Source: SSC3 sp035477015
GTDB lineage: Bacteria > Actinomycetota > Actinomycetes > Propionibacteriales > Nocardioidaceae
NCBI GenBank assembly: GCA_035477015.1
Contig: DATILB010000012.1
Span: forward strand, 1-17,027
DNA: 17,027 nucleotides
Reading direction: 5' to 3'
The position numbers were made by a program, and so were the translations under genes. Below the pieces are notes generated by a model, which saw only the letters and a list, made by a program, of their open reading frames with translations, made no database searches and had not been told where the DNA came from. Each line of letters begins with the position of its first letter. The stretch's first letter is position 1. Below, in pieces: positions 6,685 through 14,139 of the stretch.

Positions 6685-7986
6685 ATGGGCATCGTCTCGC
6701 GCATACGTGCGCGCGTCAGACGCGCGATCCTCTCCCGCGCGACCGCCGGGGGAGGGCTGGACCTCTCGAAGATCGACAAGGTTCCCGAGTCGCTCAGCTG
6801 GCCGCTCAACCGCGAGGGCTTCGACCCCGTCCCGCGCCTGGCCGAGGTCCGTGAGACCGAGCCGGTGCACAAGCTGACGACGTTCTTCGGGATTACCGTC
6901 TGGGTGGTCACCGGTGACGCCGAGGCCCGCGAAGTGCTGGCCGACAGCACCAGCTACAGCAACGACATCCGGCCGTTCGTCGGCGACAAGAGCGGATCCA
7001 CCACGGACGGCGACATCGGCGGCCTCGGGTTCACGGACCCGCCGGACCACACCCGGCTGCGCAAGCTGCTCACGCCCGAGTTCACCATGCGTCGGCTCGA
7101 CCGACTGAAGCCGCGCATCGCCGAGATCATCGACGAGTGCCTCGACAACGTGGCGGCCGCGGGACCCGACGTCGACCTGGTTCCGACCTTCGCGTTCCCC
7201 GTGCCCTTCCAGGTGATCTGCGAGCTGCTCGGTCTTCCCGTCGAGGACCGCGAGACGTTCCGCGGCCTGGCCACCGCACGCTTCGACGTCTCGTACGGCG
7301 GTGCCGGTGCCCTCGGTGCGATCTCCGGATCTCGCGAGTTCCTCCTTGACTTCGCCGCACAGCAGCGGAAGAACCCTGGTGACGGCCTCGTCGGTCAGAT
7401 CATCCGTGAGCACGGCGACGAGATCAGCGACTTCGAACTGGGCGGCCTAGCGGACGGTGTCTTCACCGGCGGGCTCGAGACCAGTGCGTCGATGCTCGCG
7501 CTCGGCACCGCTGTGCTCCTGAACCACCCCGACGAGTACGCCGCCCTGGCCAACGGCACCGCGGACGTCGACAAGGTCGTGGACGAGCTGCTCCGCTACC
7601 TGTCCGTCGTACAGATCGCGTTCCCGCGCTTCGCCAAGCACGATCTCGAGGTCGGCGGAAAGCGGATCGGCGAGGGCGACGTCGTCATCTGCCACCTCGC
7701 CGGCACCAACCGCGACTCGGCGCTGGCGGGCGACGACCTCTCCCTCGAGGAATTCAACCCGCACCGCGCGATGGCGAGCTCCAACCTCGCGTTCGGGCAC
7801 GGGTTCCACCGTTGCGTCGGCGCAGAGCTCGCCAAGATCGAGCTACGGATGGCCTACCCGGCCCTGGCCAAGCGCTTCCCGGACCTCGTGCTCGCGAGGA
7901 CCGACCTCGCCTACCGGCAGAAGTCGATCGTCTATGGCGTCGACGAGCTTCCGGTCAGGCTCGCTGCTCTCGCCACGACCCCGTAG
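6685..7986 (+). CDS. Cytochrome P450 (P450 1), soluble bacterial type
   Basis: A 433-residue heme monooxygenase without a membrane anchor. The heme loop FGHGFHRCVG is at 370-379 with the thiolate ligand Cys377. The K-helix ExxR is Glu301-Arg304, the I-helix oxygen-activation segment TGGLETS is at 261-267 with the acid-alcohol pair Glu265-Thr266, and DPPDHTRLR is at 118-126. This architecture is that of CYP105/CYP107-like bacterial enzymes fed electrons by ferredoxin and its reductase. Neither partner is in the window. AAGGAG (6670-6675) precedes the ATG at good distance. It is not closely related to the tandem pair at 11300-14014, which has AAHDTS and FGGGVHKCIG instead. Its 3' end overlaps the convergent fbiC by 55 bp. 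The substrate is unknown. Confidence 0.95.
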   Translation: MGIVSRIRARVRRAILSRATAGGGLDLSKIDKVPESLSWPLNREGFDPVPRLAEVRETEPVHKLTTFFGITVWVVTGDAEAREVLADSTSYSNDIRPFVGDKSGSTTDGDIGGLGFTDPPDHTRLRKLLTPEFTMRRLDRLKPRIAEIIDECLDNVAAAGPDVDLVPTFAFPVPFQVICELLGLPVEDRETFRGLATARFDVSYGGAGALGAISGSREFLLDFAAQQRKNPGDGLVGQIIREHGDEISDFELGGLADGVFTGGLETSASMLALGTAVLLNHPDEYAALANGTADVDKVVDELLRYLSVVQIAFPRFAKHDLEVGGKRIGEGDVVICHLAGTNRDSALAGDDLSLEEFNPHRAMASSNLAFGHGFHRCVGAELAKIELRMAYPALAKRFPDLVLARTDLAYRQKSIVYGVDELPVRLAALATTP

Positions 7987-10523
7987 GTCGTCGTACGCTC
8001 CCTGACCGGTCTGCCGATCCCCCCGGCGATCTCGGTCAGCTCCGCCACGGTCTTCGCCGAGCCGTGCTCGGACCCGGCCATTCGCGAGATGGTCTCCTCC
8101 ATCAGCGTGCCGCCGAGGTCGTTCGCGCCGGCGTTGAGCATCGCGCGGGTGCCCTCGACTCCGAGCTTCACCCAGGACGTCTGGATGTTGTCGATGCGGC
8201 CGTGCAGCATGATCCGCGCGACTGCGTGGACGGCGAGGTTGTCGCGCAGCGTGGGGCCAGGGCGGGCGACACCGGCGAGGTAGATCGGCGCGCTGGTGTG
8301 CACGAACGGCAGCGGCACGAACTCCGTGAAACCACCGGTTCGGTCCTGGATCTTTTGGAGAACACGAAGGTGCGTGACCCAGTGGTCCGGCCGGTCGACG
8401 TGGCCGTACATCATCGTCGAGCTGGAGCGGATGCCGAGCTCGTGCGCAGTGGTGACGATCTCGACCCACTGGTCGGTCGGCAGCTTGCCCTTGGTGAGCA
8501 CCCAGCGGACCTCGTCGTCGAGGATCTCCGCCGCCGTGCCCGGGATGGTGTCCAAGCCGCTGTCCTTGGCCCGCTGCAGCCAGTCGCGGAAGGACAAGTT
8601 GGCTTTCGAGGCGCCGTTCATGATCTCCATGGGGGAGAAGGCGTGCACGTGCATCTCGGGGACGCGCTTCTTCACCGCTGCAGCCAGGTCGAAGTACGCC
8701 GTGCCGGGCAGCTCGGGGTCGATGCCGCCCTGCATGCACACCTCGGTGGCGCCGAGCTGCCACGCCTCCTCGGCTCGGTCGCCGACCTGGTCGAGGTCAA
8801 GGGAGTACGCGTCGGCATCGGTGCGGCGCTGGGCGAAGGCGCAGAAGCGGCAGCCGACGTAGCAGACGTTGGTGAAGTTGATGTTCCGGTTCACGACGTA
8901 CGTGACCTCGTCGCCGCTGACCTCCCGGCGGAGGTGGTCGGCCAGGGCGATGACCTGCTTGAGGTCGTCGCCGTCGGCGGTGATGAGCGCTAGGGCCTGG
9001 GCGTCGGTCAGCTGCTTCGGGTCGGACTCGGCCTGGTGGAGGGCGCCCACGAGGTCGCGGTTTCCCACGGTCCCGTGTGAAACCGGGGGTTCCCCCATGA
9101 AACTTCGTGTGGGAACCCCCGGTTTCCCATGGGACCGTGTGATTCCGGCAGCCTCGCGCAGCTCGTCCCAGTCGCCGTACACGTCCTCGAAGTCCTCGCG
9201 ACGGTCCGCAGACCGCCCGACCGTGTCGATGGACGCATGCAGATCGGTCCTCCCGACGGACTGGAACCCACCGTCCGGCTCCTGCCAGGGCAGCCCGGTC
9301 GGGTGTACGTCGGAGGCGAGCCCATCAGGTCCGGCCAAGGCAGCGACGTGGCCGCTGACCCGGGGGTCGATCCAGGGCTCGCCGGTCAGGACGTACGACG
9401 GATGCACGGTCAGCCGCTCGCGCAGCGTGAAGCCGGCGTCCGCCGAAACCGTCCGCAGGAGGTCCAGGGAGGGCCACGGCCGCTCGGGGTTCACATGGTC
9501 GGGCGTTAGCGGCGAGACCCCACCCCAGTCGTCGACGCCGGCGTCGAGGAGTGCGCGGCACTCCTCCAACGAGACGAGGTTCGGTGGTGCCTGGATCCGC
9601 ATCTTCGGGCCCAGCACGAGTCGGGCGACCGCGATCGTGGCGAGGTACTCGTCCAGCGCGAGGTCGTCGACCGAACGCATCGCGGTGTCGGGCTTGGCTC
9701 GGAAGTTCTGGACGATCACCTCCTGCACGTGCCCGTAGGCCTTGGCGATCTTGCGGAGGGCGAAGATCGACTCGGCGCGCTCGGTGTGGTTCTCGCCGAT
9801 CCCGACCAGGATCCCGGTCGTGAACGGGACCGAGAGCCGACCTGCGTCCTCGAGCACCCGCAGGCGAACGGCGGGGTCCTTGTCCGGCGACCCGTAGTGC
9901 GCCTCGCCCTTCTCGGTGAACAGCCGAGTCGAGGTGGTCTCCAGCATCATCCCCATGGACGGTGCGACGGGCTTGAGCCGGTTGATCTCGGCCCACGTCA
10001 TCACACCGGGGTTGAGGTGAGGGAGCAGGCCGGTCTCCTCGAGCACCCGGATCGACATCGCGCGGACGTAGTCCAGGGTCGACTCGTAGCCCGCTTCCTC
10101 GAGCCACTGCCGCGCCTCGGGCCAACGGTCCTCGGGTCGGTCGCCGAGCGTGAAGAGCGCCTCGCGGCAGCCCAGAGCCGCGCCTTGGGACGCGATTGCC
10201 AGCACTTCGTCAGGGGAGAGGTACGGCGCGCGCCCGTCGCGTGACGCCTGCCCGGGCGTCTCCACGAAGGTGCAGTAGTGGCACCGGTCGCGGCACAGCC
10301 GTGTCAGGGGGATGAACACCTTGGGGGAGTAGGTCACGGTCCCCGGGCGGCCGGCGGCGACCAGGCCGGCGTCCCGCACCCGTGCGGCCGAGGCGCACAG
10401 CGCGGCCAGCTCGTCGCCGCGAGCGGCCAGCAGGACGGTTGCCTCGTCGAGGTCGAGGGCGGCACCCCGGTCGGCGCGCGCCAGCGCCCGGCGTACCTGC
10501 TGAGGGGTGGGTGCGTCGTTCAT
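7932..10523 (-). CDS. fbiC: FbiC, bifunctional 7,8-didemethyl-8-hydroxy-5-deazariboflavin (FO) synthase
   Basis: An 863-residue fusion of CofG and CofH that makes FO, the deazaflavin chromophore of coenzyme F420, from the flavin-pathway pyrimidine 5-amino-6-ribitylaminouracil and tyrosine. It has two radical-SAM modules: CRDRCHYC with Cys77, Cys81 and Cys84, and CYVGCRFC with Cys554, Cys558 and Cys561. Both CxxxCxxC clusters are intact, and the length is close to mycobacterial FbiC. Residues about 462-486, between the modules, are encoded by a 74-bp near-perfect DNA palindrome. The last 15 residues after TTTYG look like an unconserved tail and lie over the P450 1 3' end. There is no ribosome binding site; TAGGCT ends 7 nt before the ATG, suggesting a leaderless start. 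It lies 34 bp after tetR on the same strand, so readthrough is also possible. Confidence 0.97.
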   Translation of the reverse strand: MNDAPTPQQVRRALARADRGAALDLDEATVLLAARGDELAALCASAARVRDAGLVAAGRPGTVTYSPKVFIPLTRLCRDRCHYCTFVETPGQASRDGRAPYLSPDEVLAIASQGAALGCREALFTLGDRPEDRWPEARQWLEEAGYESTLDYVRAMSIRVLEETGLLPHLNPGVMTWAEINRLKPVAPSMGMMLETTSTRLFTEKGEAHYGSPDKDPAVRLRVLEDAGRLSVPFTTGILVGIGENHTERAESIFALRKIAKAYGHVQEVIVQNFRAKPDTAMRSVDDLALDEYLATIAVARLVLGPKMRIQAPPNLVSLEECRALLDAGVDDWGGVSPLTPDHVNPERPWPSLDLLRTVSADAGFTLRERLTVHPSYVLTGEPWIDPRVSGHVAALAGPDGLASDVHPTGLPWQEPDGGFQSVGRTDLHASIDTVGRSADRREDFEDVYGDWDELREAAGITRSHGKPGVPTRSFMGEPPVSHGTVGNRDLVGALHQAESDPKQLTDAQALALITADGDDLKQVIALADHLRREVSGDEVTYVVNRNINFTNVCYVGCRFCAFAQRRTDADAYSLDLDQVGDRAEEAWQLGATEVCMQGGIDPELPGTAYFDLAAAVKKRVPEMHVHAFSPMEIMNGASKANLSFRDWLQRAKDSGLDTIPGTAAEILDDEVRWVLTKGKLPTDQWVEIVTTAHELGIRSSSTMMYGHVDRPDHWVTHLRVLQKIQDRTGGFTEFVPLPFVHTSAPIYLAGVARPGPTLRDNLAVHAVARIMLHGRIDNIQTSWVKLGVEGTRAMLNAGANDLGGTLMEETISRMAGSEHGSAKTVAELTEIAGGIGRPVRERTTTYGVVARAASLTGSSSTP
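9066..9139. repeat. 74-bp palindromic element translated in frame inside fbiC
   Basis: The outer arms 9066-9094 and 9111-9139 match in 27 of 29 positions as inverted copies. The inner 16 bases continue the symmetry (5 of 8 pairs), leaving almost no loop. The core of each arm is AAACCGGGGGTTCCC. It falls in the linker between the CofG and CofH modules and adds about 25 residues rich in Gly, Pro, Ser and His (SHGKPGVP and PPVSHGTVG) without breaking the frame. This looks like an inserted small palindromic element tolerated at a domain boundary. Insertion is inference; the symmetry is seen directly. Confidence 0.8.
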
Positions 10524-10530
10524 GGGGAAC

Positions 10531-10536
10531 AGCCTA
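10531..10536 (-). promoter_or_regulatory. Candidate -10 box for a leaderless fbiC transcript
   Basis: TAGGCT on the minus strand fits the actinobacterial TANNNT pattern and ends 7 nt before the fbiC ATG, which lacks a Shine-Dalgarno. No good -35 is visible at the usual distance. The palindrome at 10547-10560 covers that upstream region. Confidence 0.33.
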
Positions 10537-10546
10537 AGTGTCGAAG

Positions 10547-10560
10547 TAGAACGTGTTCTA
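10547..10560. promoter_or_regulatory. TAGAAC-GT-GTTCTA palindrome between tetR and fbiC
   Basis: Two perfect 6-bp arms flank GT. The right end includes the tetR stop codon (10558-10560), and the site is 24 bp upstream of the fbiC start, where a -35 or repressor site would be. The form is typical of TetR-family operators. It does not resemble the GTTGACA repeats in front of tetR, so a different regulator may read it. Confidence 0.42.
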
Positions 10561-11184
10561 GTGAGTCTCTGAGGTGATCTCGCGCCAGGCCGCGAGGAAC
10601 ATGTCCGTGCAGCGCTCCACGAGCTCGTCGTCCGTGAGCTCGATCAGGCCGGTGAGCTTGGCGCTGATCAGCTCCACCGACCCACCGATGAGGAACAGTG
10701 CCATGGGTCGGAGCCGCCGACGGTCGAACTCTGGTGTGTTCGGCCCGGCAAGGTTCTCGACGACCAGCTCGGTGTAGTCGAGGAACCGCTGTTGCTGTCG
10801 AGCCTGCATGGCCTCGTGCGCGGCTGACGCCAGGAGGACCGAAGCCTTGCGGGGGTCGTTGAGGCAGACGGCGAAGACTCCGTTCAGTGACTCGCGGACA
10901 CGCGTCTCGAGGTCGTCCGGATAGGCCGCGATCGCAGCAGTGCCGAGCGAGGAGACCTGGTCGCCCACGTGGTCGACCAGTGCCACCAGCAGCTCGTCCA
11001 GGTTGGCGAAGTTCTCGTAGAAGTACCGCGGCGTCAGTCGGGCCTGGCTGCAGATGGTCCGCACGCTGATGCCGGACAGTCCCTCGGCGTGCAGGCAGTC
11101 CAGTCCGGTCTCGATCAGCTGGTCCCGGCGGGCGTCTCGGCGCTCGTCGAGCGTGCGACCGCCGTACGGCCGGGACTGTGTCAT
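10558..11184 (-). CDS. TetR-family transcriptional regulator
   Basis: A 208-residue regulator of normal TetR length. The N-terminal DNA-binding domain occupies about residues 18-65, with the helix-turn-helix near 38-60 (ISVRTICSQARLTPRYFYEN followed by F) and the usual YFYENF-type end. The C-terminal ligand-binding half is diverged and gives no substrate hint. I chose the ATG at 11184. A TTG at 11217 would add 11 residues but lies in the promoter region. No strong Shine-Dalgarno is visible. It is divergent from the tandem P450s, and the gap between them contains two operator-like repeats covering both promoters. It therefore most likely represses the P450s and itself until a substrate or acyl-CoA binds. 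fbiC follows on the same strand. Confidence 0.92.
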   Translation of the reverse strand: MTQSRPYGGRTLDERRDARRDQLIETGLDCLHAEGLSGISVRTICSQARLTPRYFYENFANLDELLVALVDHVGDQVSSLGTAAIAAYPDDLETRVRESLNGVFAVCLNDPRKASVLLASAAHEAMQARQQQRFLDYTELVVENLAGPNTPEFDRRRLRPMALFLIGGSVELISAKLTGLIELTDDELVERCTDMFLAAWREITSETH

Positions 11185-11209
11185 GCGCACAGCGTAAAGG
11201 CATCGGGTC

Positions 11210-11252
11210 GTTGACAACAGTCGTTATCAGATTTACGTTGACAGTAGTCGAC
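11210..11252. promoter_or_regulatory. Divergent promoters with two operator-like direct repeats
   Basis: Rightward promoter for the P450s: TTGACA (11211-11216), a 17-bp spacer, TACGTT (11234-11239). Leftward promoter for tetR: TCGACT (minus strand, 11246-11251), a 17-bp spacer, GATAAC (11223-11228). Two copies of GTTGACANNAGTCGNN begin at 11210 and 11237 (12 of 16 identical). Each contains an inverted repeat: TGACAAC-AGTC-GTTATCA (11212-11229, 6 of 7 pairs) and GTTGAC-AGTA-GTCGAC (11237-11252, 5 of 6 pairs). The first copy covers the rightward -35 and leftward -10. The second covers the leftward -35 and the rightward start point. This fits mutual repression by the adjacent TetR. Confidence 0.65.
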
Positions 11253-11299
11253 CTCGTGTACACCGAGGCGATGAAGGCGAAGTCACGAAGGGTGCATCT

Positions 11300-12643
11300 G
11301 TGGGACTGCTTGCCGAACGTCAGGCCCGTGCTGCCGGGCTCAAGCCCATCGAGGGTGACCCCGGTCTGCCGCTGCTCAGGAAGAACCACCAGCTGTTCCT
11401 GGGCACCTGGATGACCGACATGAGCTACTACGAGCGCTTCGGTGAGGTCACCTACATCCGCGCACTCGGCATCGACGTGATCCTGGCGACGGGTCCGGAC
11501 GCTGCCGCCTCGGTGCTCGTGAACAAGGAGAAGGCGTTCGCCAACGAGCCGGCGTGGAGCTTCTTCATCGGGCCGTTCTTCGAGGGCGGTCTCATGCTCA
11601 TGGACTTCGGCGAGCACCACCGCAACCGACACATCATGCAAAGTGCTTTCACACGCGACCGGCTGACGGCGTACCTGGAGTCGATGACCCCGACCATCGT
11701 CGACCTGGTCCACGGATGGGGGGACACGCAGCAGCTGGAGTTCTACCCGGCCGTGAAGAACCTGGGCCTGTCCATCGCGGTGCAGACCTTCATGGGCGAC
11801 GAGCTCGGTCCGGACTCCGACCGAGTGATGCGCGCCTTCCACGACTGCATCCAGGCCGGCACCGCCGTCGTACGCCGTCCGCTCCCAGGCAACAAATGGA
11901 GCAGGGGCCTGGCAGGTCGGCGCTACCTGGTGGACTACCTGCGGCCGCGCGTCGCCGCAGCACGGGCAAACCCGGGGGATGACCTGCTCAGTGCCTTGTG
12001 CCAGGTCGAGGGTGAGAACGGGGAGCGATTCACCGATGACGACGTCGTCGCGCACATGATCTTCCTGATCATGGCCGCGCACGACACCTCGACGGGCACC
12101 ATGGCGCAGATGGTCTACCACCTCGCCAAGCACCCGGAGTGGCAGGACCGGTGCCGCAAAGAGAGCGAGGCACTCGGTAAGGACACCATCGGGTACGACG
12201 ACCTCAACGAGCTGCCCGCCCTGGACCTGGTGATGAAGGAGTCCTTGCGGCTGGTCAGCCCACTCCCTGTCATGGCCCGCGAGTCCGTCCGGGACACCGA
12301 GCTGCTCGGCCACTTCGTGCCCGCCGGCACCAAGGTGGTGGTGACCACACAGATGAACCACTCGCTGCCGAGCGTCTGGTCCGAACCGACCGCCTTCGAC
12401 CCCGAGCGGTTCGCTGAGGGGCGCCGTGAGGACCAGCAACATCGCTTCGCCTTCATGCCGTTCGGCGGTGGCGTGCACAAGTGCATCGGTCTGTACTTCG
12501 GCGGTATGGAGATCACGGCCGTCCTGCACCGGATGCTGCTGGAGTACGACTGGTCCGTGCCTGCGGACTACGAGATGCCCGTCAGCTGGAAGGCCCTGCC
12601 CTATCCCTCGGATGGTCTGCCCATCACCGTGAGCCGTCGCTGA
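11300..12643 (+). CDS. Cytochrome P450 (P450 2), first of a tandem pair
   Basis: A 447-residue soluble P450. The heme motif FGGGVHKCIG is at 388-397 with Cys395. ExxR is Glu314-Arg317. The I-helix is MAAHDTS with the acid-alcohol pair Asp262-Thr263. An unusual conserved N-terminus (LLAERQARAAGLKP) and GEHHRNRHIMQSAF near 104-117 are shared with the next gene. No membrane anchor is seen. The GTG start is supported by GAAGGG (11287-11292) 7 nt upstream. It is the first gene of a two-gene operon behind the TetR-controlled promoter; its stop is 15 bp before the next ATG. The substrate is unknown. A hydrophobic terpenoid, steroid or fatty acid is plausible from the neighbouring acyl-CoA dehydrogenase, but that is inference. 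Confidence 0.94.
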   Translation: MGLLAERQARAAGLKPIEGDPGLPLLRKNHQLFLGTWMTDMSYYERFGEVTYIRALGIDVILATGPDAAASVLVNKEKAFANEPAWSFFIGPFFEGGLMLMDFGEHHRNRHIMQSAFTRDRLTAYLESMTPTIVDLVHGWGDTQQLEFYPAVKNLGLSIAVQTFMGDELGPDSDRVMRAFHDCIQAGTAVVRRPLPGNKWSRGLAGRRYLVDYLRPRVAAARANPGDDLLSALCQVEGENGERFTDDDVVAHMIFLIMAAHDTSTGTMAQMVYHLAKHPEWQDRCRKESEALGKDTIGYDDLNELPALDLVMKESLRLVSPLPVMARESVRDTELLGHFVPAGTKVVVTTQMNHSLPSVWSEPTAFDPERFAEGRREDQQHRFAFMPFGGGVHKCIGLYFGGMEITAVLHRMLLEYDWSVPADYEMPVSWKALPYPSDGLPITVSRR

Positions 12644-12658
12644 ACCGAAGGAGCACCC

Positions 12659-14014
12659 ATGTCGCTGCTTGCAGAGTCGCAAGCCCGCGCTGCCGGACTG
12701 AAGCCGATCCCCGGGGACCCGGGCCCGCCGATCGTCCACCAGAACCTCTCGCTGTTGCGGGGCAAGGCGTTCTTCGACCTGAGCTACTACTACAAGTACG
12801 GCGAGGTCTACTGGTCCAAGGGACTGGGCCGCACCCAGGTCAGCGCCGCAGGGCCGAACGCCATCGGCGAGATCCTGCTCAACAAGGACAAGGGCTTCGG
12901 CAGTGAGCCTGGCTGGTCTTTCGTCATCGGTCCGTTCTTCCCGCGCGGGCTGATGCTGCTCGATTTCGAGGAGCACCACCAGGACCGGCACATCATGCAG
13001 CACGCCTTCACGCGTCCGCGTCTCGTGGGCTACCTCGACGCGATGACGCCGACCATCAGCCAGACGGTCGCGTCGTGGGGCGCGCTCGATGACTTCCGGT
13101 TCTACACCGCAGTGAAAGGTCTGGGGCTCGACATCGCCGTGCAGACCTTCATGGGCGACCATGTGGACGACGAGGCCAAGGGCGTCATGCAGGCCTTCCA
13201 GGACTGCGTCCAGGCGGCGACGTCCATCGTCCGCCGCGACGTACCCGGTCTTCGGTGGCACCGTGGCCTCGTCGGCCGCAAGCGCCTCGAGGAGTACGTC
13301 GTACCGCGCGTCCAGCAGGCGCGCAGCCGCGACGGCGAGGACCTGCTCAGTGCGCTCTGTCACGCGGAGGGTGAGAACGGCGAGCGCTTCACCGACCGCG
13401 ACGTCGTCAACCACCTGATCTTCATGGTCATGGCCGCGCACGACACCTCGACGTCGACGATGACCGCGATGACCTACTTCCTCGGCAAGCACCCTGACTG
13501 GCAGCAGCGCTGTCGCGAGGAGTCGCTGTCGCTGGACAAGGAAGCCCTCGAGTACGACGACGTCGACAAGCTCACCTCGCTCGACCTGGTCATGAAGGAG
13601 GCCATGCGTCTCCAGCCCCCACTGCCGGGACTGGCCCGCGAGGCCGTCAAGGACACCGAGCTCTGCGGCCACTTCGTGCCGAAGGGGATGATGGTCGGCG
13701 TCGGCATCTCGGTGCTGCACCGACTGCCCAGCATCTGGAGCAACCCCGACAGGTTCGACCCCGACCGCTTCGGCGACGAGCGGCGTGAGGACAAGGCCCA
13801 TCGTTTCGCCTACCTCCCGTTCGGTGGCGGCGTACACAAGTGCATCGGCATGTACTTCGGCGGCATGGAGGTCAAGTCCGTGATGCACCAGATGCTGCTC
13901 AACTACGAGTGGTCGCTGCCGCAGGACTACACCATGCCGATGAACTGGAAGGCCCTCCCGATTCCGAAGGACGGCCTTCCAGTCCGTCTTCGGAATCGGC
14001 AGGGCCTTCGCTGA
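12659..14014 (+). CDS. Cytochrome P450 (P450 3), tandem paralogue of P450 2
   Basis: A 451-residue soluble P450 that aligns without gaps to the preceding gene through residue 440, with about 265 identities by hand count (near 60%). The heme motif FGGGVHKCIG is at 388-397 with Cys395, ExxR is Glu314-Arg317, and the I-helix is MAAHDTS. GAAGGAG (12647-12653) sits just before the ATG. The partners most likely arose by duplication and then diverged, for example in residues 31-70 and 286-308, so different substrates or positions of attack are possible. The last 10 residues (VRLRNRQGLR) replace the ITVSRR-like end of P450 2 and are encoded by the right arm of a long inverted repeat. No redox partner gene lies beside it. 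Confidence 0.94.
   Translation: MSLLAESQARAAGLKPIPGDPGPPIVHQNLSLLRGKAFFDLSYYYKYGEVYWSKGLGRTQVSAAGPNAIGEILLNKDKGFGSEPGWSFVIGPFFPRGLMLLDFEEHHQDRHIMQHAFTRPRLVGYLDAMTPTISQTVASWGALDDFRFYTAVKGLGLDIAVQTFMGDHVDDEAKGVMQAFQDCVQAATSIVRRDVPGLRWHRGLVGRKRLEEYVVPRVQQARSRDGEDLLSALCHAEGENGERFTDRDVVNHLIFMVMAAHDTSTSTMTAMTYFLGKHPDWQQRCREESLSLDKEALEYDDVDKLTSLDLVMKEAMRLQPPLPGLAREAVKDTELCGHFVPKGMMVGVGISVLHRLPSIWSNPDRFDPDRFGDERREDKAHRFAYLPFGGGVHKCIGMYFGGMEVKSVMHQMLLNYEWSLPQDYTMPMNWKALPIPKDGLPVRLRNRQGLR
13949..14008. repeat. Long inverted repeat at the 3' end of P450 3, possible terminator hairpin
   Basis: The left arm 13949-13974 and right arm 13984-14008 are near-perfect inverted copies of 26 and 25 nt (one mismatch, one indel) around a 9-nt loop. 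The stem lies wholly in coding sequence and ends just before the TGA at 14012. No T-run follows. It could act as a terminator or mRNA-end stabiliser between the convergent P450 3 and acyl-CoA dehydrogenase genes. The right arm looks like an inverted copy of the codons for the KALPIPKDG segment. Confidence 0.7.
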
Positions 14015-14139
14015 CATCGCTTCGCGGGACACGCTGCGGATCATTGGGGTGATCGCTGCCGCGGTGCGCATACCCCGGGTCGCCCTGGAACTTCCCTTGG
14101 CTCGCTACGCTCGCGTGGCCTTCGGCCGTCGTGGTCCCG
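14015..14139. other. Convergent intergenic region between P450 3 and the acyl-CoA dehydrogenase
   Basis: 125 bp with no convincing gene. It holds a small strong hairpin, GGCC-TTC-GGCC (14117-14127), 13 bp beyond the dehydrogenase stop, and a direct repeat of GCTCGC within CTCGCTACGCTCGC nearby. The hairpin may help end leftward transcription, but it lacks a T-run on that strand. Confidence 0.35.

Noticed and set aside
9066..9139. Reading the palindrome as a transcription terminator splitting fbiC into separate cofG and cofH genes
   Set aside because: The frame is continuous through it, no start codon with a ribosome binding site follows for the second module, and there is no T-run.
11271..11414. 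Small ATG-initiated frame overlapping the start of P450 2
   Set aside because: It runs out of frame through the P450 N-terminus, lacks a good ribosome binding site, and its peptide is featureless. GAAGGG is better placed for the GTG at 11300.
10520..14071. An 1183-codon open frame on the minus strand across tetR and both tandem P450s
   Set aside because: It is antisense to two complete P450 genes with all motifs intact, has no recognisable domain, and is low-complexity in the way high-GC shadow frames are.
14117..14127. GGCC-TTC-GGCC as a firm intrinsic terminator for the acyl-CoA dehydrogenase
   Set aside because: The stem is only about 4-5 bp and no T-run follows, so it is noted only within the intergenic description.
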